Positions 24,954 through 32,349 of a stretch of 37,435 nt of DNA are shown piece by piece. The first letter of the stretch is position 1; every line of letters begins with the position of its first letter. The stretch covers positions 1 through 37,435 of the forward strand of contig CAMXQV010000012.1 of assembly GCA_947245515.1 (NCBI GenBank), given 5' to 3'. The position numbers were made by a program, and so were the translations under genes. This DNA comes from an uncultured Clostridium sp. (lineage in GTDB: Bacteria > Bacillota > Clostridia > TANB77 > CAG-508). A model generated the notes under the pieces. It did not search any database and had not been told where the DNA came from. It was given only the letters and a program-made list of their open reading frames with translations.

Positions 24954-26138
24954 TCAAAATACAATTTTTTCATTTGTCCCTATGTTTTCTAATACTTCAT
25001 ATGTGACATAGACTTCTACTCCATCTTCTAATTCATAGGCATTAATATTTTTGTTTACTATTTTTTCTTTGTCTATTATTTCTTTATCTAATTCTTCTTG
25101 TAGTTGTTGTATCCCTATGTTTTTTGCTTCTTGGATATTATATTTTTTTTGTTTTTCTTCCTTTTCTTTGTTTGTTGTTTTTATTATTGATATAGGTAAA
25201 TAAAAGTCAGAAAATATTTTTAATTTGCTTTCGTTTTCTATTGTATCATAAATTTTAAATTTTGAAACCCCTTTACCCAAATTTATTTTAAAATTATTAA
25301 ATTTTATTGCATATTTTTTTTCTATGTTTCCTGTTTCTGTTTGCTCCGTAACATTATAAGTTATTTTTTTGTTTTTAGTATACCATACTTTTGCTTGTAT
25401 TTCACCTTTACTGTGTACATATCTTATTCCAGTGTATTTTCCTTCCATCCATCCATTTATTAAAACTTCTCCTTCTTTTACTGTATCTCCTACTTTTACC
25501 TTTGCAGTTCCTGTTTGTGCATTTATTTTAGTGATTATTCCTGCTTTGTTTGAAACTATACTACAATATTCGTTCTCATCTATTATATCTGGTTTTTTAT
25601 CTGATTTGACTATTTTTACTATTGCATTTGTACCTTTTAGTTCTATCCCCGCCCATGCTATGTCCTGCCTTTCTAGTCTTAGTTTGTTAATTATTTCTTT
25701 TGTATTTATTTTTGATTTTAGTTTTCCTATTTTTAGTCCTGCAATTTCAAGGTCTTCGGATATATTTTCTAAGTAGTTATTGTCTTCAACTTCTATTTGA
25801 ACATTCCATACAAAGTTTGATGATATAATTATTAGACTAATTAATAATATTAGCAGAAAAATAAATACTTTTCTTTTTTTATATTTATGTACTAAAAATG
25901 GCAATCCTTTTTTTCTTTCTATTTTAATTTTACATCTTGTCTTTTTTGCTATTTGACATATTTCTTTAAATTCTTTTATTCTAACCTTGAAATGTAGTTG
26001 TACATCTTTTTTTCTCTTTAAATTCCATATCATAATATTATTTGTTTTGCATATATTTATAAATCTTTCTATGTAATATCCTTCTATTGTTAATCTTAAA
26101 TATCCTAATATATAACTTAATATAATTTTTATAAACAT
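24954..26138 (-). CDS. yqfD: Sporulation protein YqfD
   Basis: A 394-residue protein of the YqfD family, relatives of stage IV engulfment-complex factors, found only in spore formers and expressed in the mother cell in B. subtilis. The N-terminal 80 residues are cytosolic and basic. One membrane segment follows (about 92-112, FLLILLISLIIISSNFVW), then a large outer part with AWAGIELKGTNAIVKI and the lipoyl-like KVKVGDTVKEGEVLINGWM, both characteristic. ATG behind AAAGGAG. It follows yqfC by 11 nt in the classical order yqfC-yqfD, followed here by the 398-residue unknown and ybeY. Confidence 0.93.
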   Translation of the reverse strand: MFIKIILSYILGYLRLTIEGYYIERFINICKTNNIMIWNLKRKKDVQLHFKVRIKEFKEICQIAKKTRCKIKIERKKGLPFLVHKYKKRKVFIFLLILLISLIIISSNFVWNVQIEVEDNNYLENISEDLEIAGLKIGKLKSKINTKEIINKLRLERQDIAWAGIELKGTNAIVKIVKSDKKPDIIDENEYCSIVSNKAGIITKINAQTGTAKVKVGDTVKEGEVLINGWMEGKYTGIRYVHSKGEIQAKVWYTKNKKITYNVTEQTETGNIEKKYAIKFNNFKINLGKGVSKFKIYDTIENESKLKIFSDFYLPISIIKTTNKEKEEKQKKYNIQEAKNIGIQQLQEELDKEIIDKEKIVNKNINAYELEDGVEVYVTYEVLENIGTNEKIVF

Positions 26139-26149
26139 AGTAAACTCCT

Positions 26150-26428
26150 TTAATCAACTGTTCTTTCTATATCTATGCTTTCTATTTTTCCATTTACTTT
26201 TATATCATCATCTGTCATATTTTCTAAACTTAAATTATAACCATTTATGTTTATGATTCCTATATGTGTATTTATCCTGACAAAATATTCTTCATATTCT
26301 AGTATTCCTTTAAAATTTTCTATTATTATTTCGTCAAATCCTGTTATTATAACTTTTGGAATATTTGAACATACTTCTTTTGGTAACTCTAATAGTTTAT
26401 CAAATTTATTATAATTACTTTTTTTCAT
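26150..26428 (-). CDS. yqfC: YabP/YqfC family sporulation protein
   Basis: A small protein of about 92 residues of the YabP/YqfC family, known only from endospore formers. Typical words are CSNIPKVIITGFDEIIIENF and the central EYEEYFVRINTHIGIININGYNLSL (quoted in parts), rich in beta strands. The start was set at the ATG at 26428, which follows GGGAGGAAC; the frame is open a further 17 codons up to the end of pdaA but without a better ribosome site. It precedes yqfD by 11 nt and follows the pdaA 3' part by about 50 nt, so pdaA, yqfC and yqfD may once have shared a transcript. Confidence 0.9.
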   Translation of the reverse strand: MKKSNYNKFDKLLELPKEVCSNIPKVIITGFDEIIIENFKGILEYEEYFVRINTHIGIININGYNLSLENMTDDDIKVNGKIESIDIERTVD

Positions 26429-26475
26429 AGTTCCTCCCTCTATCATAACAATGATTTTTTCCTCCGTCCCAAAAA

Positions 26476-26876
26476 TCATTTTTCAAATTCGTCTAGTGAT
26501 TTGAATTCATATCCCATGTTTTTTGCTTCTTTTATTATGCTATCTAATAGGTCTGTATTTGTTTTTGAGTTTCCATGTAATAGCATTATTTCTCCATTAT
26601 GCAAATTATTTATTATCTTTGTTTTTGATTTTTGTTCATCTGGCTGTTTATTTTCGTTCCAGTCTTCATATGCAAAGGACCACATTACTGTTTTATATCC
26701 TATTGTTTGTGTTAGTTGTAAGGTTCTTTGACTAAATTCGCCTTTTGGTGGTCTCATGTATTTCATTTCATAACCAAATTTTTCATAGATTGTTGTGTGC
26801 AATTCTGTCATTTCTGATTTTACTTTTTCATCTTCTAAATCTGGCATACTTTTATGATTAACAGTATGATTTCCTA
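26476..26876 (-). pseudogene. pdaA: pdaA 3' part: delta-lactam de-N-acetylase, separated by insertion
   Basis: The distal part of a NodB-type polysaccharide deacetylase. It starts in GNHTVNHKSMPDLEDEKV, with the two zinc-ligand His of HTVNH, then MRPPKGEFSQRTL and GEIMLLHGNSKTN with the C-terminal catalytic His, and ends LDEFEK at the stop at 26476. It lacks the start, the membrane segment and the catalytic TFDEGY, which lie at 32396-32829. PdaA acts after CwlD to deacetylate muramic acid and close the delta-lactam ring of spore cortex. Joining the halves at the shared 13-nt core gives 434 + 388 = 822 nt, an open frame of 273 residues. B. subtilis PdaA is about 263. Confidence 0.9.
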
Positions 26877-26898
26877 ATTTCTTAATGTCTAAATTTAT
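26864..26898. other. attL of the pdaA element
   Basis: The core GTATGATTTCCTA (26864-26876) is identical to 32396-32408. It is followed on the element side by CTTAATGTC (26881-26889) and TAAATTTA. These are inverted matches of GACATTAAG (32378-32386) and AAATTTA at the other end. Confidence 0.85.
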
Positions 26899-27027
26899 TT
26901 CAGTTCTTGGAAGCTTTAGCTGACATAGAACTGAATTATGCAAATGTTACAAATTCTTATGACTTGTCATTTAAAATTTGTTAATTTGTTTATTGGTTTC
27001 TTAACCATTTTTTTATGTTATATGTAT

Positions 27028-28664
27028 TTACTTTTTATTAACATTAATATTATTCTGAAAAGTCAGTTTAATTTTTATATTTTTTTCTTTATCAAATTCT
27101 ATTCTTTCAATTAGCTTTTCTAATATCATTTTATTAGGCTTTTCCATTTTTAAGAACTCATTTGCTATTTGTTTTATTTCTTTAAAATCTATTTGGGGCA
27201 ATTTCTCTTTAATTTCTTTTAATTCTTTTTCTAATTTTTTAATCTCTTTTAGAATTTTATTTCTTTCGTTTTGTTTCTTCTCGTAAATTATTTTAAAATC
27301 TTCTAATTGTATTACTTTATTTATTTTATCTTGATAAATTTCTTCAATTGTATTCTCTATATTTTGTAAAGTATTTTTTAATTCTTGTAATTTTATACTT
27401 AATAAATTACTTTTTGTTTGTGCTTGAATTTCCGCTTCTTGATAAATTTGCTTAATCTCTTTTTCTAATAAACTTATTTTTTCTATCTCTACTTTTATTG
27501 TTTGTTGTACTGCTTCTTCAATTAAATTTGCTGATATTTGCTTACAATCACATAATCCACTATAATTATTTCTTTTCGAACAGATAAAATAAGTTGCTCT
27601 CCAAATACTTCCATCTTTCCTTTTTTCTTCTCTACATCTTAAAGTTGCCTTATTTCCACATTCCCCACAATATACTAAACCTTTTAAAGGATGGTCATAT
27701 TTTCTATCTCTTGCTTTTGTATAACCATTTAATTTTTCTTGTGCTTTATTCCAAGTTTCTATATCAATTATTGCTTCATGCATATTTTCTAATACAATAT
27801 GTTCTTCTTTTTTTGTACATCTTACTTTTGCTATTTTATGGCTTACTTTTTGAAACTTTCTTCCAACAACACTTCCGAAGATAAACTTCATTTCTTAAAA
27901 TCTTTCCAATTTGTGCTCTAAGCCACACATATTTTCCATCTGGATTTCTACTACATTTTTTCATATATGTTGGTATTTTTAAATATACTGCTGGTGGCTC
28001 TATTTCTCTTCTGTTTAACTCGTCAGCTATTTTTATGGTTGACATTCCTTTATTTACATACATATCAAATATTTCTTTTATGATTTGTGAACTATATTCA
28101 TCTGGCACTAAATGATTTTTTATATCCGTATCTTTTTTATATCCATATGGTGGTATTCCTGCTTGATATTCTCCTTTTTCTATTTTTCTTTGTTTTACAC
28201 TTTTTATTTTATTTGATATATCTTGTGCATAATAATCATTAAAACTAAGTTTGAATGTTAGAAATTGCAATCCATCTGCTTTTAAAGTATCTACATTGTC
28301 TCCGAATTGCTATGTATCTTATATTATTAGCTGGTAAATACCTTTCTAAATAATATCCTGTATCTATGTGGTCTCTTCCAAATCTTGATAAATCTTTTGT
28401 TATAATACAATCTATTTTTTCTTCTTCTATATCTTTCAACATTTTTTGAAATCCAGGTCTATTAAAATTGGTACCTGTATAACCATCATCTACATACTCT
28501 CCTACTTCAATTAATTCTTTATGTCCTAGTATATAATTGTCAATAATGTCTCTTTGGTTTTCTACACTTTCACTTTCTCGGTCATCTCCATCTTCTCTTG
28601 ACAGACGTATATATTTTGCAACTCTTATGTTTCTATAACTACTCACTCTATTTATCTTAATCAC
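27028..28664 (-). pseudogene. Large serine recombinase with two frameshifts
   Basis: Three consecutive frames form one recombinase of about 544 residues once two extra bases are removed (the G at 28304 and the G at 27877, each a C in the gene). Part 1 has the catalytic Ser in KYIRLSREDGD, then KDLSRFGRD near residue 95. Part 2 has QDISNKIKSVKQRKIEKG. Part 3 has the zinc ribbon (LVYCGECGNKATLRC, CSKRNN) and a long coiled coil. Joined, the reading passes smoothly through IRYIAIGDNVDTLKADG and LRNEVYLGSVVGRKFQKV. The start is also odd: the GTG at 28664 lies one base after GGAGA and no well-placed ATG follows. As written it cannot make a working enzyme, so excision of the pdaA element would need another source. 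Confidence 0.88.
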
Positions 28665-28681
28665 TCTCCTTTTTTGAGAGT
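28663..28681 (-). promoter_or_regulatory. Dyad over the RBS of the broken recombinase
   Basis: ACTCTC and GAGAGT (28676-28681 and 28663-28668) flank a 7-nt loop and include the GGAGAG ribosome site. This parallels the dyad around the recombinase ribosome site in the cwlD element, although the sequences differ. Confidence 0.35.
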
Positions 28682-28705
28682 AAATAGCCTATTTAAAGTA
28701 ATCAA

Positions 28706-28734
28706 ATTATAACGTGTTCATTATTATTTGTCAG
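28706..28734 (-). promoter_or_regulatory. SigA-type promoter for the pdaA-element recombinase
   Basis: On the minus strand CTGACA (28734-28729), a 17-nt spacer and TATAAT (28711-28706), about 42 nt before the recombinase frame. This looks like a housekeeping promoter rather than a SigE or SigK type. Confidence 0.7.
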
Positions 28735-28748
28735 CTCTAAATAAGCAT

Positions 28749-28868
28749 TTATTTTTCATTTATAGTTATATATTCTATATATTGCTCTTTTATTAATTCT
28801 AATAATATTTGCTTTAATTCGGCTTTTCCATATTTTATTTGAATATTTGCATTTTGTTGGTTCTTCAT
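28749..28868 (-). CDS. 39-residue recombinase-associated peptide
   Basis: A short frame starting MKNQQNANIQIKYGKAELKQ and ending INEK, with a strong AAGGAG ribosome binding site 11 nt upstream. It is charged and helical, with no motif I know. It sits directly upstream of the recombinase, the position occupied in the cwlD element by the frameshifted 49-residue protein. It may be an accessory or directionality factor, from position and size only. Confidence 0.6.
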   Translation of the reverse strand: MKNQQNANIQIKYGKAELKQILLELIKEQYIEYITINEK

Positions 28869-28994
28869 AATAGATTGTCTCCTTTTTTAGTTTTTGTTTC
28901 ATTTTATGAATAAAAATTTAAAGTTATTACTCTATTATTAAAAACGAATTTAAAATATGAAAATGGGACAAAATTAGAAAATTTGACATCAAAA

Positions 28995-29025
28995 AAGAGA
29001 TACTAACTTTATTAATGTATCTCTT
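28995..29025 (-). terminator. Intrinsic terminator upstream of the recombinase unit
   Basis: AAGAGATAC (28995-29003) pairs with GTATCTCTT (29017-29025). On the minus strand a run of T residues follows. It separates the cargo genes from the small peptide and recombinase, as in the cwlD element. Confidence 0.7.
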
Positions 29026-29091
29026 GCTTTTCTATTATTTCTCCTATTTATTGTAAGTCGTCTTTTTTATAAATTTGTAAAATCATTTATT

Positions 29092-29385
29092 TCAATATTT
29101 ACTAGTAAATTCCTCATAAAATTCTATTTCTTCATCTTCTGTGGTTTCTTTAAGTGAAAATTCTTGCAAATCTTTTTTCATATTTTCATATATTGTATCT
29201 TTTTTATATTTATTGCAAAAAACAGTATGAACCATACCGCCTACCCCACATGTAATTGCATAATATTCTTGGCATTTTTCTAATGTTATTCTTGCTAAAC
29301 CATTAAATTCCTCATCTTTTTCTATTATTCAATTTTCAGAGCCATTTGTTCCTATTGTCCTTCCATCCTCTACAATATTCCACAT
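29092..29385 (-). pseudogene. Small unknown protein with an in-frame TGA
   Basis: A frame starting MWNIVEDGRTIGTNGSEN behind an excellent GGGGAGGT ribosome binding site meets TGA at codon 19 (29329-29331). It then continues without interruption as IIEKDEEFNGLARITLEKC, through YYAITCGVGGMVHTVFC, to a TGA at 29092, 97 codons in all. The clean frame on both sides indicates a single recent nonsense change (a Trp or Gly codon would fit). The family is unknown to me. Re-initiation downstream seems unlikely, as there is no start with a ribosome site. Confidence 0.6.
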
Positions 29386-29449
29386 TTTATTACCTCCCCG
29401 AAACTTACTATAAATCTTTCAAACTACAAAATTGTAATTTATCAAAGAC

Positions 29450-29818
29450 TTATAATTCATATAATAAATAAGTATTAACTATACTATATTGTCTTATTAG
29501 TTCTCTTTCTTTATCTGAAAGTTCTTGATTAGGAAAATTAGCAACCAATGAACAAAGATAAAAATAGTTTGGACTGTATCTTTGAGAAAAACTTTCTCTA
29601 CCAAACTTTCCTTGTATTATATCAAACTCATACTGAATTTGACTTGTATTATTACAATTAGCAAATTTTTTCACAATATCTAAATCGTTTTTGCTTGTAT
29701 TATCAATTATTGACTTAGCTGTATTTATTACCACATATAACCATTGTTCTAAATTTATTAGTTGTTTTGGTCTACCTTCTAACTCTGTTTTTATTTTGTT
29801 ATATTTTTCATCTTCCAT
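29450..29818 (-). CDS. Hypothetical protein, 122 residues
   Basis: A soluble, mostly helical protein beginning MEDEKYNKIKTELEGRPKQL and ending in a hydrophobic IVNTYLLYEL. It has no recognised domain and no catalytic pattern. The start is ATG with AGGAG about 9 nt upstream. It is part of the cargo of the pdaA element, between the membrane protein genes and the nonsense-broken gene. Its composition is like its neighbours. Confidence 0.6.
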   Translation of the reverse strand: MEDEKYNKIKTELEGRPKQLINLEQWLYVVINTAKSIIDNTSKNDLDIVKKFANCNNTSQIQYEFDIIQGKFGRESFSQRYSPNYFYLCSLVANFPNQELSDKERELIRQYSIVNTYLLYEL

Positions 29819-29856
29819 GTTTAATTATCTCCTATAACTTGTAATTTTCACTTTAT

Positions 29857-29949
29857 TTATTTTTTAGTATCATATGTTACTATATAAAAAGTAATATATA
29901 AAATTAGTCCTAAAAAAATTGAAGCCCAATTTATATAAGAATATATCAT
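29857..29949 (-). CDS. Possible 30-residue membrane peptide
   Basis: The frame MIYSYINWASIFLGLILYIT ends YDTKK after one hydrophobic helix. Its own ribosome site is weak. A better AGGAGTGG precedes an ATG at 29965 in another frame (MKNFEYDI), so this may be a frameshifted small membrane protein read from 29965. Real coding status is uncertain. Confidence 0.3.
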   Translation of the reverse strand: MIYSYINWASIFLGLILYITFYIVTYDTKK

Positions 29950-30005
29950 ATTCAAAATTTTTCATATAATATACCACTCCTAAATTGTAAGTTGTCGCTA
30001 GCTTT

Positions 30006-30500
30006 CTATAGTTTTTTAAATAATTCCTTTTGTTCTAAATATGTTATTAATTTATAAAAATGTCTATCACTTTCATTTATCCATATTGTTTGTTTATCTG
30101 ACATATTAAGTTCAATTTTATCAGTCAGAAAATGACGACTATATCTTCTATGATATTTAGCACTTAATATGTCATTTTCTTTATAATAATAAACTTGTCC
30201 TATTTCGTTTTTATATAAAATTTCTTTATTATTAATAGATAGAGTAAAATTTATAAATCTATCATAAGCATGTATGCGAAAAAGCAAAATAAAGATAATA
30301 ACGCTTAATAAAATAAATAATATATGAGAAATTATTGTTGGTATTGGTATTATATTAATAATTGCTAATATTAAAAGAAATAGCAAAAGTTTCACAAATA
30401 TGCGAAGAAAACTTTTTTCATTACATTTTATATTATCCACAATTCCTATGTTTTCTAAATCCTCTAAACTATAATATGAAATTTTTTTATTCTGATTCAT
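30006..30500 (-). CDS. Small membrane protein of unknown function
   Basis: A 164-residue protein with a cytosolic N-terminus (about 1-32), two adjacent membrane segments (about 35-75) and a soluble C-terminal half rich in beta strands that resembles the PH-like or YcxB-like domains of small bacterial membrane proteins. That comparison is by general pattern only. ATG with GGGGAG upstream. It belongs to the cargo of the pdaA element. The 200 nt between it and the kinase gene hold nothing I can support. Confidence 0.6.
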   Translation of the reverse strand: MNQNKKISYYSLEDLENIGIVDNIKCNEKSFLRIFVKLLLFLLILAIINIIPIPTIISHILFILLSVIIFILLFRIHAYDRFINFTLSINNKEILYKNEIGQVYYYKENDILSAKYHRRYSRHFLTDKIELNMSDKQTIWINESDRHFYKLITYLEQKELFKKL

Positions 30501-30706
30501 AAATATTTATCTCCCCTACAACTTACTAGTTATCTAATTGTTTGATAGTTTTATATCTATATTTTTTACCTAAAAGCTTTCTAAAAGGTAGGAAAGTGAT
30601 ACAGAAAGTATCTCTCCAACACATAGAAAATCAAGTTTTCTAATTCTCTGTTTTAGTTTAAAAAGTACAAAAAAAATACAGAGTTCCCAACATAGTATAT
30701 TCTAAT

Positions 30707-31564
30707 TTATTTAATATTTTCATATACTTCTTTTAGAATTTCATATCGCTTTGCTATAATCTTTTTATAGAAATTTTTTCTTGCTGTAGACATACCTTCC
30801 ACATCATCAATAAATCTATTTATTGTATCTATATTAATATTTAAAAATAATCTTTTAATAGCTTTATTACATTCTTCATTATTCATTTGTTTCATATATG
30901 TCATATGATTAATTTTTTTCCCATTTTCTTTTAAACAAGAATAACTATTAATTGCTAAGTTTTTTAATTCTGTTTCATTTATTTTTTCAATTTCTTCTTC
31001 TTCAAGCATTGGATTCAAAGCAGAACCACAATCATATATTGGAGAAAATTTTACTTTTCCTGTATTTTTATTCAATAGAAATCCCCAGTTACCATTGTGT
31101 CTGTCTGTATTTCCAATTAAACTATCAATAACAAACATATTCCAAAATTTCTGTTTTGTTTCTTCTGTATGAATCATTTTACTTTCTTCTATTACTTCCA
31201 TAATATCATTTAATTCTGTTTCTATCTTTTTATCTGGATTTGTGCTTAATGCTAAATTTTCAAATTCATATAGTATATTCTCGTCGTTTGTAAAATCCTC
31301 ACATGCACATACTATCTTTTCTTTTCCATTATAGTTATACTTCCCCAGTATTGTATTTTGAACTTCAAAACCGCATATTTTAAATATATTGCTTCCAATA
31401 TATTCTGAAAAAGCATTATTAATATAGGATATATTTTTATTTTTTTCTCTAACTGGATCTGGAAACTTTACTAGATACTTTTTATTATTATATATTAAAG
31501 TTTTCTTTTTTTCTGAGCCTTTATAATTGTTAAATTCTTCTATTGCATTTGTAAAATCTATCAT
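30707..31564 (-). CDS. HipA/CtkA-like protein kinase
   Basis: A 285-residue protein of the HipA C-terminal kinase superfamily. The catalytic loop is clear in DSLIGNTDRHNGNWGFLLN (about residues 148-166, Asp and Asn of the DRHxxN pattern), followed by the metal-binding PIYDCGSAL (about 177-185). The N-terminal KKYLVKFPDP matches the ATP-binding strand with its Lys. Length and layout fit the CtkA-like stand-alone kinases rather than full HipA. No HipB-type repressor lies next to it, so a toxin role is only possible. ATG with AGGAG upstream. It is the largest intact cargo gene of the pdaA element and lies just downstream of the DUF4160 pair. Confidence 0.85.
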   Translation of the reverse strand: MIDFTNAIEEFNNYKGSEKKKTLIYNNKKYLVKFPDPVREKNKNISYINNAFSEYIGSNIFKICGFEVQNTILGKYNYNGKEKIVCACEDFTNDENILYEFENLALSTNPDKKIETELNDIMEVIEESKMIHTEETKQKFWNMFVIDSLIGNTDRHNGNWGFLLNKNTGKVKFSPIYDCGSALNPMLEEEEIEKINETELKNLAINSYSCLKENGKKINHMTYMKQMNNEECNKAIKRLFLNINIDTINRFIDDVEGMSTARKNFYKKIIAKRYEILKEVYENIK

Positions 31565-31608
31565 CTTATTTTCTCCTATTAACTTTTTTTGTTTATATTA
31601 CTTTAAAA

Positions 31609-31887
31609 TTAGCAATAAAAATTAATGTTATCTACACCATAAAAACTTTTCCATTCAGATACAATGTAAAAATAATTATATTGAATAGATTTAAATAATC
31701 TATTCAAATCATGCTTTGGAATTCTACTATTATTATTCTCTAAAATACAATCTCCACTTTTTGTAATCCAAACCTTTGTTGCATTTGCAGTAGGATTTCC
31801 CTTGCAAATATGAACGTGTATAGGTTCAAAATTTTCATTTGCCCAAAAGAATATTGTATATCCTAAATAATTAAAAAGATTAGGCAC
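31609..31887 (-). CDS. DUF4160 family protein
   Basis: A 92-residue protein with the DUF4160 pattern: a tyrosine-rich start (MPNLFNYLGYTIFFWANE), then EPIHVHICKGNPTANATKVW with the conserved His-x-His, and a C-terminal helix with KHDLNRLFKSIQYNYFYI. DUF4160 genes commonly come as a two-gene unit with a small partner on mobile elements and are suspected toxin-antitoxin or defence modules, without proof. The start is GTG at 31887, inside the last codons of the preceding gene (8-nt overlap), so translation is coupled. Confidence 0.8.
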   Translation of the reverse strand: MPNLFNYLGYTIFFWANENFEPIHVHICKGNPTANATKVWITKSGDCILENNNSRIPKHDLNRLFKSIQYNYFYIVSEWKSFYGVDNINFYC

Positions 31888-32155
31888 TTTGTATTCCCCC
31901 TTTTCTAGCTACATCAAAAAAGTATCCAGCACCTCTTTCAACTACTGTTTTAAATATTGCAATTTCATCTTCTGTATAATGTCCATCTTGTTTTACTATA
32001 TCATAACTTGGTAATTCAAATATTACTGTATCAAAACCATACTCCCTTGGTCTTTCAAAACAAACAATAAGATATTCTTCTCCATTTTCCTTTTTACGAA
32101 TATCTGAAGATACCACCAAAGTTCCGTCCGCATAAGTAACAAATTCGTGCATCAT
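31880..32155 (-). CDS. Small partner protein of the DUF4160 gene
   Basis: A 91-residue protein beginning MMHEFVTYADGTLVVSSD, with LIVCFERPREYGFDTVIFEL in the middle and a hydrophobic C-terminal turn. I recognise it only as the kind of small protein that precedes DUF4160 genes in gut Clostridia. It is acidic overall, as an antitoxin partner often is. A strong ribosome site (AAGGAGGGG) precedes two adjacent ATG codons. It overlaps the DUF4160 gene by 8 nt and is the first cargo gene after attR of the pdaA element. Confidence 0.6.
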   Translation of the reverse strand: MMHEFVTYADGTLVVSSDIRKKENGEEYLIVCFERPREYGFDTVIFELPSYDIVKQDGHYTEDEIAIFKTVVERGAGYFFDVARKGGIQSA

Positions 32156-32276
32156 TTTAAATCCCCCTCCTTTTAGCTTCTTAAATATATTGTACCTAGT
32201 ATATCACATTTACTGTCATTTTGCTACATTATTAAAATAATTTCTTTGAATTCATTTCTTTTATATATTTCATTCT

Positions 32277-32300
32277 AAAAAACAATAATTAAAATTATTT
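32277..32300 (-). terminator. Weak AT-only terminator just inside attR of the pdaA element
   Basis: AATAAT and ATTATT (within 32284-32299) form a small stem, followed on the minus strand by six T residues. It lies about 50 nt after the stop of the truncated pdaA 5' frame, the same position as the strong terminator in the cwlD element. Confidence 0.4.
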
Positions 32301-32349
32301 CTTTTTAATTTCAATCATTGTCTTTATTTACTATAAATAGGCTATCTCT

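Noticed and set aside
29329..29331. In-frame TGA as a recoded Trp or selenocysteine codon
   Set aside because: TGG is used for Trp throughout, TGA ends the same gene, and no selenocysteine insertion structure was seen.
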